Below are positions 31,829-42,339 of a DNA stretch of 64,000 nucleotides, piece by piece. The position numbers and the translations under genes are program-made. This stretch comes from Siphonodentalium dalli (Eukaryota > Mollusca > Scaphopoda > Gadilida > Siphonodentaliidae). The notes under the pieces were generated by a model that searched no databases, had not been told where the DNA came from, and saw only the letters and a program-made list of their open reading frames with translations. The first letter of the stretch is position 1. Each line of letters opens with the position of its first letter. Where the stretch lies: the NCBI GenBank assembly GCA_032622095.1, contig CP136062.1, forward strand, positions 161,132,875 through 161,196,874, given 5' to 3'.

Positions 31829-32205
31829 TTAACCCTTTACCCAACAAACCGGCCAAAACCGGCCAAATAAAGCTTCAACAGCCTAAAACATCTTCGGTCT
31901 GTCTCAATAGAACCATACAAATATGGATATCATTGGAACCGGCTCCTTGACCACATTGTGATAGTTACAGTTATGCCCTGTGCCAATGCATTCTCATATA
32001 TATGCGAGTCGACCATAGGTCGCCTCGCATATATAAGAGAATGCATTGGCCTAAAAAAAAAAAATTCTTACATTCTTTAACAATTTTATAATTTTTAATG
32101 TGTTAAGCCAATGCATTCTCTTATATATGCGAGGCGACCTATGGTCGACTCGCATATATAAGAGAATGCATTGGCACAGGGCCCTTCTGTTGGGTAAAGG
32201 GTTAA
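31829..32205 (+). mobile_element. Alpha-type piggyBac-like MITE, copy 1
   Basis: TTAACCCTTTACCCAACA and TGTTGGGTAAAGGGTTAA bound it. The left interior has a ~150-bp block (CCGGCCAAAACCGGCC, AAAGCTTCAACAGCC, GGAACCGGCTCCTTGACC) that is absent at right, so the element has a direction. Two shared hairpins lie around an A/T spacer with TTAATGTGTTAAGCC. Confidence 0.95.
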
Positions 32206-32227
32206 ACAACATTTTAAAATGAATGTA

Positions 32228-33030
32228 AATGCCTGGTTTGGAGTTTGGGATGATCCCCGGGAACATTTGAAAGGGCTGTCAGCCCTCTCCTACAACCCAC
32301 ATGGCTGTCAGCCCTCTCCTACAACCCACGTGGCTGTCAGCCCTTTCCTACAACCCACGTGGCTGTCAGCCCTCTCCTACAACCCACGTGGCTGTCAGCC
32401 CTCTCCTACAACTCTCGTTTGTATGATGTAGTGCCGCTGTCAGCCCTCTCCTACAACCCACGTGGCTGTCAGCCCTTTCCTACAACCCACGTGGCTGTCA
32501 GCCCTCTCCTACAACCCACGTGGCTGTCAGCCCTCTCCTACAACTCTCGTTTGTATGATGTAGTGCCGCTGTCAGCCCTCTCCTACAACCCACGTTTGTA
32601 TGCTGTAGTGCCGCTGAACAGCGTTTGTTGGGTTTGGGTTTGTGAGTGTTTTACAATATGTAGATGTTTGCGTGCTGTGTATGGGGTATGTGTCACCGTA
32701 GCAGGAAACAAAGGCCCCCCCCCCATTCCGAACCTGGACCGGCGATGAAGACTTACCTTGTTTACACTTAGAGTTGAGTGTTTGTCTATGTTGATATCGT
32801 TTTATGTAGTTGATTGGTTGTAAACTAGTGTCCTGGTTAGTGCTTGCATGTACTCCGTTGCCTTAGTTTGTTTTATTCCGGGCTTAATGTACTACGGATT
32901 CAACGCTAGGAAGAGGGTGCAATGCCAGCCGGTTGACCTAAGGTCTGTCGGTGCTCCTCAACTCTTGATGGTGCAATGCCCGCCTTCCACTCCTGTGCGA
33001 GTGTCAAAACCCATTGACCTGGTTGTGTGA
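32228..33030 (+). mobile_element. Dispersed repeat F, copy 2, with internal minisatellite
   Basis: It matches 4751-5226 along its length, including GGTTTGGAGTTTGGGATGAT, GGACCGGCGATGAAGACTTA, AAGAGGGTGCAATG and CATTGACCTGGTTGTG. It is longer because of the 29-bp minisatellite at 32268-32600. The reading frames through the array are not genes. Confidence 0.75.
32268..32600 (+). repeat. 29-bp minisatellite, ten units in two higher-order blocks
   Basis: GGCTGTCAGCCCTCTCCTAC followed by AACCCACGT repeats; two blocks end with a TTTGTATGATGTAGTGCC spacer. The homologous place in copy 1 (4785-4815) has one unit. Confidence 0.93.
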
Positions 33031-33508
33031 TGCGGACTGAGGAAGCAGCTGAGGTCGGACTGGGTTGCTTAGTGTGTTTTCTGAAGGTTTGGAGTGTTGA
33101 GTAGTGTTTTCAAATTTATTGTCTCGCCCGTCCTTCTGGCCTAGGCACGGGCGCCAGTGAAAGCCTGTATTTGCGAATTTGTGTAGGCAGCTGTTAGTAG
33201 TTTTGGGAGAGATAATTATTCGACGGCTTATACTACGGCCGTAAATGCATCATCGGGAGGCTCTTTTGTTTAGGAAGTTGTTGGCCTTGAACTACGTTTG
33301 CCATAACGCGATTGGTCAGTTACCGCTGTCTGTCAATAATCTGAGATTCATCAATTAACTGCAGCCATATTGAAATGGCCTGAGCCCTGGTGCAACATGA
33401 ATACAAAACAGACAGGCAATTAGCAGTATTAATTCACAACTTATGTTATTACTAATTAAACAGTAGAACATTTGGCAGAAGAAACTTTCTGGCCAACGCG
33501 GACTTGAC
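33031..33508. other. No gene seen
   Basis: Somewhat GC-richer sequence with CTCGCCCGTCCTTCTGGCC and GGCACGGGCGCC. It may belong to the end of repeat F or to the retroelement relic beyond it. No motif is recognised. Confidence 0.35.
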
Positions 33509-33606
33509 ATAGTGTGTCTGACATTTGCAGAATGAGGATCCCAGATTGAATCCCAGGGTGAATTTATATTGACATTATTCCACACAACAGGCTAGCATCC
33601 TTAAAA
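33509..33606. mobile_element. hAT-like fragment
   Basis: CATAGTGTGTCTGACATTTG and AATGAGGATCCCAG start the family left half. An extra GATTGAATCCC lies within the hairpin, and the fragment ends at GGCTAGCATC. Confidence 0.65.
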
Positions 33607-33914
33607 TTCCGACCAGAAAACCAGCATCAGCAGCCTCACTTAGTGCTAATGACTCAGAAGCCAATAGACTCTTTGTTACTCTACTTAATTTCTTCGACTG
33701 CCAATGTGTAGGAATCACTAGGTTATTGCTTCCTTTTAAGAAAATTATGTATGCATCTTGTGATGATCCATCTTCCAAGCTGGCATTTGTTGCATCCGAA
33801 TAAGCTAAGATCAAGACAAGGAAATTTTATTTCCAGCTTCCGTGATTTGAGTTTTGATACTGCTTTGTTGGCATGTAGCATCTTTACAGTGGGATGCTTT
33901 CCAACATTGCTCAT
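33585..33914 (-). pseudogene. Copia-like retrotransposon relic: RNase H region
   Basis: On the minus strand, one frame (33814 to about 33590) contains YSDATNASLEDGSSQ, then WQSKKLSRVTKSLLASESLA and LSEAADA. These match the catalytic-Asp and [SA]xE[AS]xAL regions of Ty1/copia-type RNase H. Just upstream, in another frame (33914-33800), HANKAVSKLKSRKLEIKFP matches the segment that normally precedes it. The frame change between them shows decay. No LTR is established. Confidence 0.75.
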
Positions 33915-33933
33915 TACGCAAGTTTCAAAACTG

Positions 33934-34010
33934 AGATCTGGACGAGTTTAACTGCTGACCCACATCATTTGAGATCTGGACGAGTTTGACTGCTGACCCA
34001 CATCATTTGA
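33934..34010. repeat. 39-bp direct duplication, two copies
   Basis: GAGATCTGGACGAGTTTAAC and GAGATCTGGACGAGTTTGAC, each followed by TGCTGACCCACATCATTTGA. Confidence 0.9.
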
Positions 34011-34099
34011 CCGCTTAGTCTTTTGAGGACCTTGTTCTCATCAAGAGTCAACTCATCTGTTCTTCTGGCTGAGAGATTTATGGCATCAAGCGTAGGTAT

Positions 34100-34370
34100 A
34101 TACAAGTCCTGATTTCATAATAGTATGATACACTTGGATGCTTGAATAACACTGAGTTCAATATATTTAAAACAACCATTGGCATGCACACTTATTTGAA
34201 AAATTCTCTTCATCTTCTTCACGACAGTTTTCACAGTTTTTATTTCCACAAAGAGCAAAATCTGAGTTATCATATGGACTGACTGTGGCATGCAATTCAA
34301 ACAAAACTTCTTTGACCCTGGTATACCATGAACGAGGAGCATCATTCAGGCCATATATATGCATCGTTCC
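34100..34370 (-). pseudogene. Copia-like retrotransposon relic: reverse transcriptase end
   Basis: The minus-strand frame reads YGLNDAPRSWYTRVKEVLFE, the conserved YGLxxxPRxWY block of copia reverse transcriptase, and continues NSDFALCGN. The order RT then RNase H along the minus strand fits one element. The N-terminal RT with the YVDD motif and the rest are missing or unrecognisable. Confidence 0.78.
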
Positions 34371-34454
34371 GTTACTTCTTCAGAACAAACGTCAGAAGGA
34401 CGTCTAAGGTAGATTTTCCTATCGATAGTATTCCCTTGAAGAAATGCAGCTGTT

Positions 34455-34716
34455 CAAGCCTTGAAATAGTGCATCTGTCATTTGCAGAACGAGGTCCCCA
34501 GAGGGTGAATTTAGTGATGCTACCCCGCATAGTGGGCTAGCATCACCAAATTCACCCTCTGGGAACCTCATTCTGCTGAGGTACGTACGTGTAAGCAGAA
34601 TGAGGCCCCCAGAGGGTGAATTTGGTGATGCTAGCCCGCTATGTGGGGTAGCATCACTAAATTCACCCTCTGGGGACCTCATTCTGCAAATGACAGACAC
34701 GCTATTTCAAGGCTTG
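34455..34716. mobile_element. hAT-like double palindrome with 8-bp TSD
   Basis: The ends CAAGCCTTGAAATAGTG and CGCTATTTCAAGGCTTG are flanked by CAGCTGTT on both sides (34447-34454, 34717-34724). Two hairpins are joined by GCTGAGGTACGTACGTGTAAGC, making the whole 262 bp symmetrical. It sits within the copia relic. Confidence 0.93.
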
Positions 34717-34939
34717 CAGCTGTTATGTGTCTATTGAATGAATTAACTCCCTAAAGCATTATCGAAGCTGTTGTAAAAACTAATCTCAGACACTCTCGAC
34801 TGCAGGTTGGTGAATCCTTCCACATCTGACTCGAGTCCTTCTCAAACCCTCTGACAACAAGACGAGCTTTTCTTCATTTCTTCAGCAACACGGTATTTGG
34901 CAGAATGTCTTATCAACACTAAACAACAAGATTAGATTG

Positions 34940-35054
34940 TTCGACAGATTTTCCGTATTTGGATATCTTACGTCAGAGCACCCATAATTTTTCTATCGGA
35001 CAATGGAGGTGAATTTTCCAATGAAACTTTTCGGGAAATGAATGAGAAATTAAC
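34940..35054 (+). pseudogene. Retrotransposon integrase fragment, plus strand
   Basis: The plus strand reads IIFLSDNGGEFSNETFREMN (34985-35045), the catalytic DNGGEF block of retroviral-type integrases. FSVFGYL just upstream is in a shifted frame. It is opposite in strand to the neighbouring RT and RNase H relics, so either part of one element is inverted or two elements are involved. It is cut at TTAA by the following alpha MITE. Confidence 0.75.
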
Positions 35055-35439
35055 CCTTTACCCAACAAACCGGCCAAAACCGGCCAAATAAAGCTTCAAC
35101 AGCCTAAAATATCTTCGGTCTGTCTCAATATAACCATACAAATATGGATATCATTGGAACCGGCTCCTTGACCACATTGTGATAGTTACAGTTATGCCCT
35201 GTGCCAATGCATTCTCTTATATATGCGAGTCGACCATAGGTCGCCTCGCATATATAAGAGAATGCATTGGCCTAAAAAAAATCTTTTTTTACCATTTTTT
35301 CTTACATTCTTTAACAATTTTATAATTTTTAATGTGTTAAGCCAATGCATTCTCTTATATATGCGAGGCGACCTATGGTCGACTCTCATATATAAGAGAA
35401 TACATTGGCACAGGGCCCTTCTGTTGGGTAAAGGGTTAA
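35050..35439 (+). mobile_element. Alpha-type piggyBac-like MITE, copy 2
   Basis: It is nearly identical to copy 1 with the same orientation, inserted at TTAA after the integrase relic (GAGAAATTAA). Confidence 0.95.
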
Positions 35440-35615
35440 ACAAGGACCAGTCCACATGGAACCGTATACTACAAGTTAACTTGTAGTGGCAGCGATTGTG
35501 TTAAACTTGATGAGAATTTTGTTGAATTACAAGTAAACATGTAACAGTGTTTTAAATGGAAGTTCAAGTACTTTTAATTGAAACGATGATGACAGATTTC
35601 TTAAACTGTGTGTAT

Positions 35616-35696
35616 ACAGTAATGCTCTAAGTAATCAACTTCTTAACCACATCAGAATTATGGGTAACTTTTCAGGATTTAGTCGGAAATATGGCT
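35616..35696. mobile_element. Left half of the palindromic MITE (unit A)
   Basis: TACAGTAATGCTCTAAGTAA to GGAAATATGGC; the rest has been deleted. The complete orthologous copy is at 38990-39206 in unit B. Confidence 0.9.
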
Positions 35697-35791
35697 GTAT
35701 ATGCCATGTGATGTTTTGGAGATGATGTCAGATTTCTTGCACTGTGTGTATAATTGCCATGTGATGTTTTGGAGATGATGTTAGCGTTTTT

Positions 35792-36525
35792 GTCCCCCGA
35801 AATTTTTTTTTCGGGGAACTATTAAAACAGCCGGTGTCCGTCTGTCCGTCCGGAAATGGTTTCCGGATGATAACTTTAGTTTCGGTTATTAAGATCAAAA
35901 GCAAATTTCATAGGTGAGTTTATCAGACCAAAATACAGGTCAAGTTTGAATATGGGTTTGCTCCGCCCATATTTGCGAGAGTTATGGCCCCTTTTTTACT
36001 TAGAATCTTGTAATTTTCTGGTTTCCGGATGATAACTTCAGTTTGTGTAATCATATCTGAACCAAATTCAGCACTATATACAGGTCAAGTTCGAATATGG
36101 GTTTGTTCCGCCTATTTTTGCGAGAGTTGTGGCCCTTTTTCGACTTGGAATCCTGTAAATTTCTGGTTTCCGGATGATAACTTTAGTTTGTGTGATCATA
36201 TCTGAATCAAATTTAGTATGATAGTTTATTAGCCCAAAATACAGGTCACGTTCGAATATGGGTTTGCTCTGCCCATTTTTGTGAGAGTTATGGCCCTTTT
36301 ACGACTTAGAATCCTGTCAATTTCTGGTTTCTGGATGTCATAACTTTAGTTTGTGTGATCATATCTGAATCAAATTTGGTATATGAGCTTATCAGCTCGA
36401 AATACAGATCAAGTTCGAATATGGGTACGATCCACCCATTTTTGTCTGGTTGCTTCAGATTTAGGGTCCTTGTTATTTTTTTCAGAAAAGCTGATGCCCC
36501 CAATGAAGCCACTTTTTCGGGGGAC
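35792..36525. mobile_element. Insert with GTCCCCCGAAA ends and four ~155-bp units
   Basis: GTCCCCCGAAA at left is mirrored by TTTTCGGGGGAC at right; GCCGG/CCGGACGG sequences lie just inside each end. The interior has units beginning TTCCGGATGATAACTT at 35861, 36023, 36168 and 36329 with GTTCGAATATGGGTTTG and GCGAGAGTTATGGCC. It is absent from unit B, which gives the empty state. Confidence 0.75.
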
Positions 36526-36814
36526 GCTGTGGCCGGACGGCCTTTTATTTGAGATTAAAAGTCATTCGAGTGACGTTCTATCACAGTTTCAGCCACATTA
36601 CCGCAAATGTTATTCCACAAAAAAAGAGTTTTCTATGCGAGTCATATGTTGGAAAGTGTACGAATCAATTTAAATTCTCGCAAGTGTTCGTCACACAAAT
36701 CTTTACGCAAATTGATTCGGTGATTCATATGGACAATTTAGTCTTGGACATTGAAGGGTGATCTTAGACGTTGAAGGGTGATCTTGGACTTTGAAGGGTG
36801 ATATTTCTCAGTTA

Positions 36815-37545
36815 TAATTTCCTGGACTGACATGGTCTAGTCTATAGAGTTGTCAGAAGTAAATCAAAAACACATGCAACTATTTGTGATGAGAGCCAAG
36901 TATCGATCATTCGTACCACAATGACTTTTAGCCTGAGTTTAGTGTGCCTGTCATTTGCAGACTGAGGTCCCCAGAGGGTGAATCTAGTGACGCTATCCCC
37001 TCTGGGGACCTCATTCTGCTTAGGCCTCATCTGCTATGGGAGACATAGACTCAGATTGAAGTCCCCAACTGGTGAATATTTTATGTACACCCTTTGGCAA
37101 CCTTGATTATGCAATGTGTCGTCTGCCAATTTGGAATATAGAGAAATAAACTAAAAAAGAAATAGAATCTATGTGAAGAAGTTTAAAATTCTATAGAAAT
37201 TTGATAATAAAGAAACTTTCCAGAGAAGATAAGGCCTAAGCAGAATGAGGTCCCCAGAGGGTGAATTTAGTGATGCTAGCCTGCATATTGGGATAGCGTC
37301 ACTAAATTCACCTTCTGGGGACCTCATTCTGCAAATGACAGGCAAACTAAACTCAGGCTTGACCACTAAGCTTGTTGGTGTTATTAAAAGATTGAAATCG
37401 TCACCTTAGATACTCGTCATTTCCTGGACCGCCATTGTCTGGTCTGTAGAGTTGTCAGATTGTAAATCATTTGAGTGAGTTAAAATTCCCATCTCAACCA
37501 CAGATGTTGGTGTTGTGGGTATTTTGATAATTCATACTACTTTGA
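36815..37545. repeat. Unit A: E repeats flanking a hAT-like element
   Basis: Repeat E fragments lie at about 36815-36928 and 37415-37545. Between them a hAT-like copy spans 36930-37362 (left AGCCTGAGTTTAGTGTGCC, right GGCAAACTAAACTCAGGCTT). The first hairpin of this copy has lost its centre. Confidence 0.75.
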
Positions 37546-37552
37546 CTTCATC

Positions 37553-37713
37553 TAAGAGAATGCAATGGCTTACAAGGTCGAGGTAAATATTGTTAGGCCA
37601 ATGTATTCTCTTATATATGCGAGGATCACTATGGGAGACTTGTATATATAGAAATATGAATTGGCACAGGGTTTTCACAGAGTTTCATGAAGCTCCAGTC
37701 ATGAAAGGGTTAA
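37553..37713. mobile_element. Gamma-type TTAA element, right part (unit A)
   Basis: One hairpin, GGTTTTCACAGAGTTTCATG, and the end CCAGTCATGAAAGGGTTAA. The left part is missing, as it is in unit B. Confidence 0.75.
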
Positions 37714-38397
37714 AGTCGATATCATATGGTTTGCATTTTCTGTTCTTGAGTTATCTTTTATATCTGGAAATCATTCTCGAAAATGTTCTTGATAATTTGT
37801 GGGTTCCTTCAGGTTTCGTTTTGGTCTTATAAGTTCCTCTGCCAAGGCTTTTTGAGCATTTATGGTCTAATTAAGACCTGGCAGATGAAATCATGAAATT
37901 TTAAAGAGTTACAGCTTTAGAACGAATGCATAATAAACCTCATTGACCAAATGGAAATCTCTCGCCCCTGTGCGGAGCTAACATTGTTGCAGGAAGTGAT
38001 TAGATTTAAATTACAAATTGTGGAAATCATGCATTACAATTTACTGGGGAGCATTATATCCGTTATCCCTCATATTATCAGTACATGTAGTGAATTATTA
38101 ATATAATCATGGAATTTCTCAACTCTGTATGGAAGTTCAATTGAACTTAGGTGAGAATCGGTATTACCAATGCACCCTGAATGTGGCTAAATGCTGGTCT
38201 AGACTTTAGGTAATGAGATTTTACTTCAAGCCGATGAAGAACAATTAGATTTTGCTACGAGTCGATGAAAAACAATGCTGCAGTTAACAAGAAACTCCGC
38301 ATTCATTTCCATAACTTCCTGTGAGTTTAGTACCCCGGAGGTCGTCGATTTGTAGCAACACAGCATCTCTATTTCACTGATTAGTCTCCTCTCATGT

Positions 38398-38777
38398 CGA
38401 TGAGCACTGGTAAATTCTGTCCCAGGCGCTGACTATGAGTTATCTCTTACTATCTTTACAACACGTTTCAGCATCGTATAACACAGTTTCGGTCTACTAT
38501 AATTATATAAGACACGATAAGTTTATATATACACACTTGTACACTCATTGCCAGGGAACCGAGCTTGCATGCATGTGTGAACAAGTCAGTTGTATTCGCT
38601 TGTGCATACACTTGATGCAGGGCTGCATCCCTACCCCTTGATCGGGATACGGGAAGCATTGTATCTGAAGCCATTCTAATTATTCATATGCTATCAATCA
38701 TTGGGATCTTTGGGTAATAGTATTGTGGTTTCTGTTGTTATTTATATGGTATGGATACCACTACAAGATAACTCGTA
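38398..38777. other. Unique spacer between units A and B
   Basis: Overlapping ORFs of about 68 codons on both strands (38435-38674) have no motif. Nothing else is seen. Confidence 0.4.
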
Positions 38778-38989
38778 GTAGCAGTCCACACGGAACCGTA
38801 TACTACGAGTTAACTCTTAGTAGCTCCACATGGAACCGTATACTATGAATTAACTCTTAGTGGCAGCGATTGTGTTAAACTTGATGAGTATTTTGTTGAA
38901 TTACAAGTAAACATGTAACAGTGTTTTAAATGGAAGTTCAAGTACTTTTAATTGAAACGATGATGTCAGATTTCTTAAACTGTGTGTTA

Positions 38990-39206
38990 TACAGTAATGC
39001 TCTAAGTAATCGACTTCTTAACCACAGCAGAATTATGGGTAACTTTTCAGGATTTAGTCGGAAATATGGCTTGTTGCCATTCATCGGAAAGCTCTCCCCG
39101 AGAGCTTTCCAATGAATGGCAACAAGCCATATTTCCAACTAAATCCTGAAAAGTTACCCATAATTCTGCTGTGGTTAAGAAGTCGATTACTTAGAGCATT
39201 ACTGTA
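38990..39206. mobile_element. Palindromic mariner-like MITE, complete (unit B)
   Basis: It is bounded by TA. Both arms carry the private variants GCTCTAAGTAATCGACTTC and the mirror GAAGTCGATTACTTAGAGC. Confidence 0.95.
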
Positions 39207-39570
39207 GGCCATGTGATGTTTTGGAGATGACATTTAGCATTTTTTTAGTCGTTCGAGTGACATTCTATCACAGTTTCAGCCACATTACCGCAAATGTTAT
39301 TCCACGAAAAAGAGTTTTCTATGCGAATCATATGTTGGAAAGTGTACGAATCAATTTTGATTCTCGCAAGTGTTCGTCACGCAAATCTTTATGCGAATTG
39401 ATTCAGTGATTCATATGGACAATTTAGTCTTGGACATTGAAGGGTGATATTTCTCAGTTATAATTTCCTGGACTGACATGGTCTAGTCTATAGAGTTGTC
39501 AGAAGTAAATCAAAAACACATTCAACTATTTGTGATGAGATCCAAGTATCGATCATTCCTACCACGATGA

Positions 39571-40030
39571 CTTCAAGTCTGAGTTTAGTGTGCCTGTCAT
39601 TTGCTGAATGAGGTCCCCAGAGGGTGAATTTAGTGACGCTATCCCGCATAGTGGGCTAGCATCGCCAAATTGACCCTCTGGGGACCTCTTTCTGTTTAGG
39701 CCTCATCTGCTATGGGAGACATAGACTCAGATAGAAGTCCCCAAATGGTGAATATTGTGATGTACTCCCATTGGTAACCTCGATTATGCAATGTGTCGTC
39801 TGCCGATCTGGAATATAGAGAAAATAAACTATAAAAGAAATAGAATCTATGTGAAGAAGATTCTATAGCAATTTAATAATAAAGAAACTTTTCAGAGAAG
39901 ATGAGGCCTAAGCAGAATGAGGTCCCCAGAGGGTGAACTTAGTGATACTAGCCTGCATAGCGGGATAGCGTCACTAAATTCACCCGCTGGGGACCTCAAT
40001 CTGCAAATGACAGGCAAACTAAACTCAGAC
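39571..40030. mobile_element. hAT-like foldback element (unit B)
   Basis: CAAGTCTGAGTTTAGTGTG at left, CACTAAGC-adjacent CTCAGACTTG at right, two full hairpins and the AAGAAATAGAATCTATGTG spacer. The flanks do not show a clean 8-bp duplication. Confidence 0.85.
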
Positions 40031-40603
40031 TTGACCACTAAGCTTGTTGGTGTTATTAAAAGATTGAAATCGTCACCTTAGATACTCGTCAATTCCTGGA
40101 CCGCCATTGTCTGGTCTGTAGAGTTGTCACATTGTAAATCATTTTGAGTGAGTTCCCATTTCAAGCCGATGTTGGTGTTGTGGGTATTTTGATAATTCGT
40201 AATAGGATGACTTCATATAAGAGAAGGCACTGGCTTTCAAGGTCGAGGTAAATATTGTTAGGCCAATGTATTCTCTTATATATATAGGATTCCTATGAGA
40301 GACTCCATATATAAGAGAATGCATTTGCACAGGGTTTTCGCAGAATTTCATGAAGCTCGATATGACATTGTTTGCATTTTCTGTTCTAGAGTTATCTTTC
40401 TTTGTATATCTGGAAATCATTCTCGAAAATGTTCTTGATAATTTGTGGGGTCCTTTAAGTTTTGTTTTGGTCTTATATGTTTCTCTGCCAAGGCTTCTTG
40501 AGCATTTATGGTCTAATTAATACCTGGCAGATGAAATCATGAAATTTTAAAGAGTTGCAGCTTTAATTAGAACGAATGCATAATAACCTCATTGACCAAA
40601 TGG

Positions 40604-40731
40604 AAATCTCTCGTCCCTGAAATCTCTTGTCCCTGAAATCTCTCGCCCCTGAAATCTCTCGCCCCTGAAATCTCTCGCCCCTGAAATCTCTCGCCCCTGA
40701 AATCTCTCGCCCCTGAAATCTCTCGCTCCTG
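40604..40731. repeat. 16-bp minisatellite, eight units
   Basis: AAATCTCTCGCCCCTG is repeated with single changes (CGTCCCTG, TTGTCCCTG, CGCTCCTG). Unit A has one unit at 37951-37966 in the same context (ACCAAATGG before, GAGCTAACATT after). Confidence 0.95.
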
Positions 40732-41175
40732 GGCAGAGCTAACATTTGTTGCAGGAAGTGATTAGATTTAAATTACAAATTGTGGAAATCATGCATAACA
40801 ATTTACTGGGGAGCAATATCCACTATCCCTCATATTATCAGTACATGTAGTAAATTATTAATATAATCAGGGAATTTCTCGACTCTGTTCAGTTGAACTT
40901 AAGTTAGAATCAGTATTACCAATGCACCCTGAGTGAGGCTAAATGCTGGTCTATACTTTACCTAATGAGATTGTGCTTGGAGCCGATGAAGAACAATTAG
41001 ATTTTGTTACGAGTTGATGAAAAACAATGCTGTAGTTAACAAGAAACTCCAGGTTCATTTCCATAACTTCCTGTGAGTTTAGTAGCCCGGAGGTCGTCGA
41101 TTTGTAGCAACACGGCATCTCTATTTCACTGATTAGTCTCCTCTCATGTGGGGTTTGATGGAAATGTAATATGCC

Positions 41176-41276
41176 TTAACCCTTTGACTGCTATAAATAT
41201 GTGCATATATAAGAGTAAATACTGGCACAGGATCTTAAATGCTGCACCAGCGTGGCTCCCGGCATGAAAGGGTTAT
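41176..41276. mobile_element. Very short gamma-type TTAA element
   Basis: TTAACCCTTTGACTGC at left; GCTGCACCAGCG, CTCCCGGCATGAAAGGGTTA at right. Only half a hairpin remains (ATATGTGCATATATAAGAG). The right TTAA has become TTAT. Confidence 0.65.
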
Positions 41277-41338
41277 TATTATGCATCCCTTAACTAACAC
41301 TGTTTCTGATTGGGCAAAAGCCGCCACGTGATGACCCG

Positions 41339-41412
41339 AGAAAAAGTCATATTGGACTCCCGAATGTCATATTGGACTCCCAAGTGTGCAATATGACTTT
41401 TTTATCGGGACT
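41339..41412. repeat. Small hairpin with GTCATATTGGACTC
   Basis: GAAAAAGTCATATTGGACTC and ...CAATATGACTTTTTT form an inverted repeat; an internal copy of GTCATATTGGACTCCC is direct. The motif recurs in the next palindrome. Confidence 0.7.
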
Positions 41413-41669
41413 CTGTGACTCACGAATTAACTCTATTTTGCGAAATGAATCGGTGAAATTGTGATGCGCGCACAACACTGGTGGATTTAGCAGATGTTTC
41501 ACTTCCGCATAGAGTTTTTTTTCACTTCTGCGTTTACTGTTCCAAATCATCTTATCTGATGATCAAAATACAGGCTTTTATAGAGAATTAAGTGCCGACA
41601 AATACCAAAAATAACCACAAAAGTTTTATTCTCAAAATTTGGATAAACATACAGATGGATAATAAAAAT

Positions 41670-41834
41670 GTCGTTATACAATGTTGTGTACAGTATGAGT
41701 TTTTCTTGTACTCATCCAGGTTGTGGAGAAAAGTCATATTGGACTCGACACTGCGTGTCTCGTCCAATATGACTTTTCACCACAAGCTGGACTCGTACAA
41801 GAAAAACACATACTGTACACAACATTGTATAATA
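41670..41834. repeat. 165-bp near-perfect palindrome
   Basis: Arms of about 77 bp: GTTATACAATGTTGTGTACA ... AGTCATATTGGACTCG, centre ACACTGCGTGT, then the mirror. It shares GTCATATTGGACTC with 41339-41412, so both may belong to one foldback family. Confidence 0.88.
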
Positions 41835-42339
41835 ACTTTATAATATAGGTCTTGTGTTATTGTTATGGGTATGACTTACCGAGTAGTTTTGAATATTCTC
41901 CACTCCTACTACATCGTCTTTGCTAGAAGTGATGGAGTTAGTTTGATATAATGAAGTGTATTCCTTAAAAACCATGATTACATGTGGAGGTAGTTTATTA
42001 TTGTACTCCTCGTACTTTAGGATCCTGCAGATTATTGGTTTGTGGTAACATATCGTACAGTAAAACCTCTGCAAACCAAACACCCTTCGGACTGGCCCTT
42101 CTGTTCGGTTTAGAGAGATGTTCGGTTTATAGAAAATCGCACTACGATTGGAATGTATTGATGTCATTACTAAGAGTTGTCGGAGCACAACCAACGCATT
42201 ATTGATTAATTTAACTTTATTCAATAAAGTACCAAATAAAATATTAATAACAATAGATTAAACATGGTATAATAAAAATTAAAATATTATGTATAGATAA
42301 GACAGGAAACGATAAATTTTACAGTGATTTGCAGTTTTC

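Larger units (their letters stand above)
35447..38397 (+). repeat. Tandem duplication, unit A
   Basis: From CAGTCCACATGGAACCGTAT to TTAGTCTCCTCTCATGT the sequence is repeated in order in unit B (38778-41149). Unit A has an extra ~730-bp insert (35792-36525) and a truncated MITE. The shared order is MITE, TTATTCCACAAAAAAAGAG block, E repeat, hAT-like copy, E repeat, gamma MITE relic, unique tail. Confidence 0.9.
38778..41149 (+). repeat. Tandem duplication, unit B
   Basis: It is the partner of 35447-38397, with a short extra local repeat of GGAACCGTATACTA at its start. It lacks the 734-bp insert and keeps a full MITE. It contains E repeats (39455-39570, 40090-40200), a hAT-like copy (39571-40030), a gamma MITE relic (40206-40360) and a private minisatellite. 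Confidence 0.9.

Noticed and set aside
32219-32748. ORFs with repeated CQPSPTTHVA and SALSYNP
   Set aside because: They translate the 29-bp minisatellite in several frames at once; the homologous single-unit copy at 4785 has no such frame.
34419-34700. ORF with SPEGEFxDA and LASPNSPSGDLIL, also seen at many hAT-like copies
   Set aside because: The recurring peptide arises because the hAT-like hairpin is open in one frame; it appears wherever the hairpin occurs and carries no independent coding signal.
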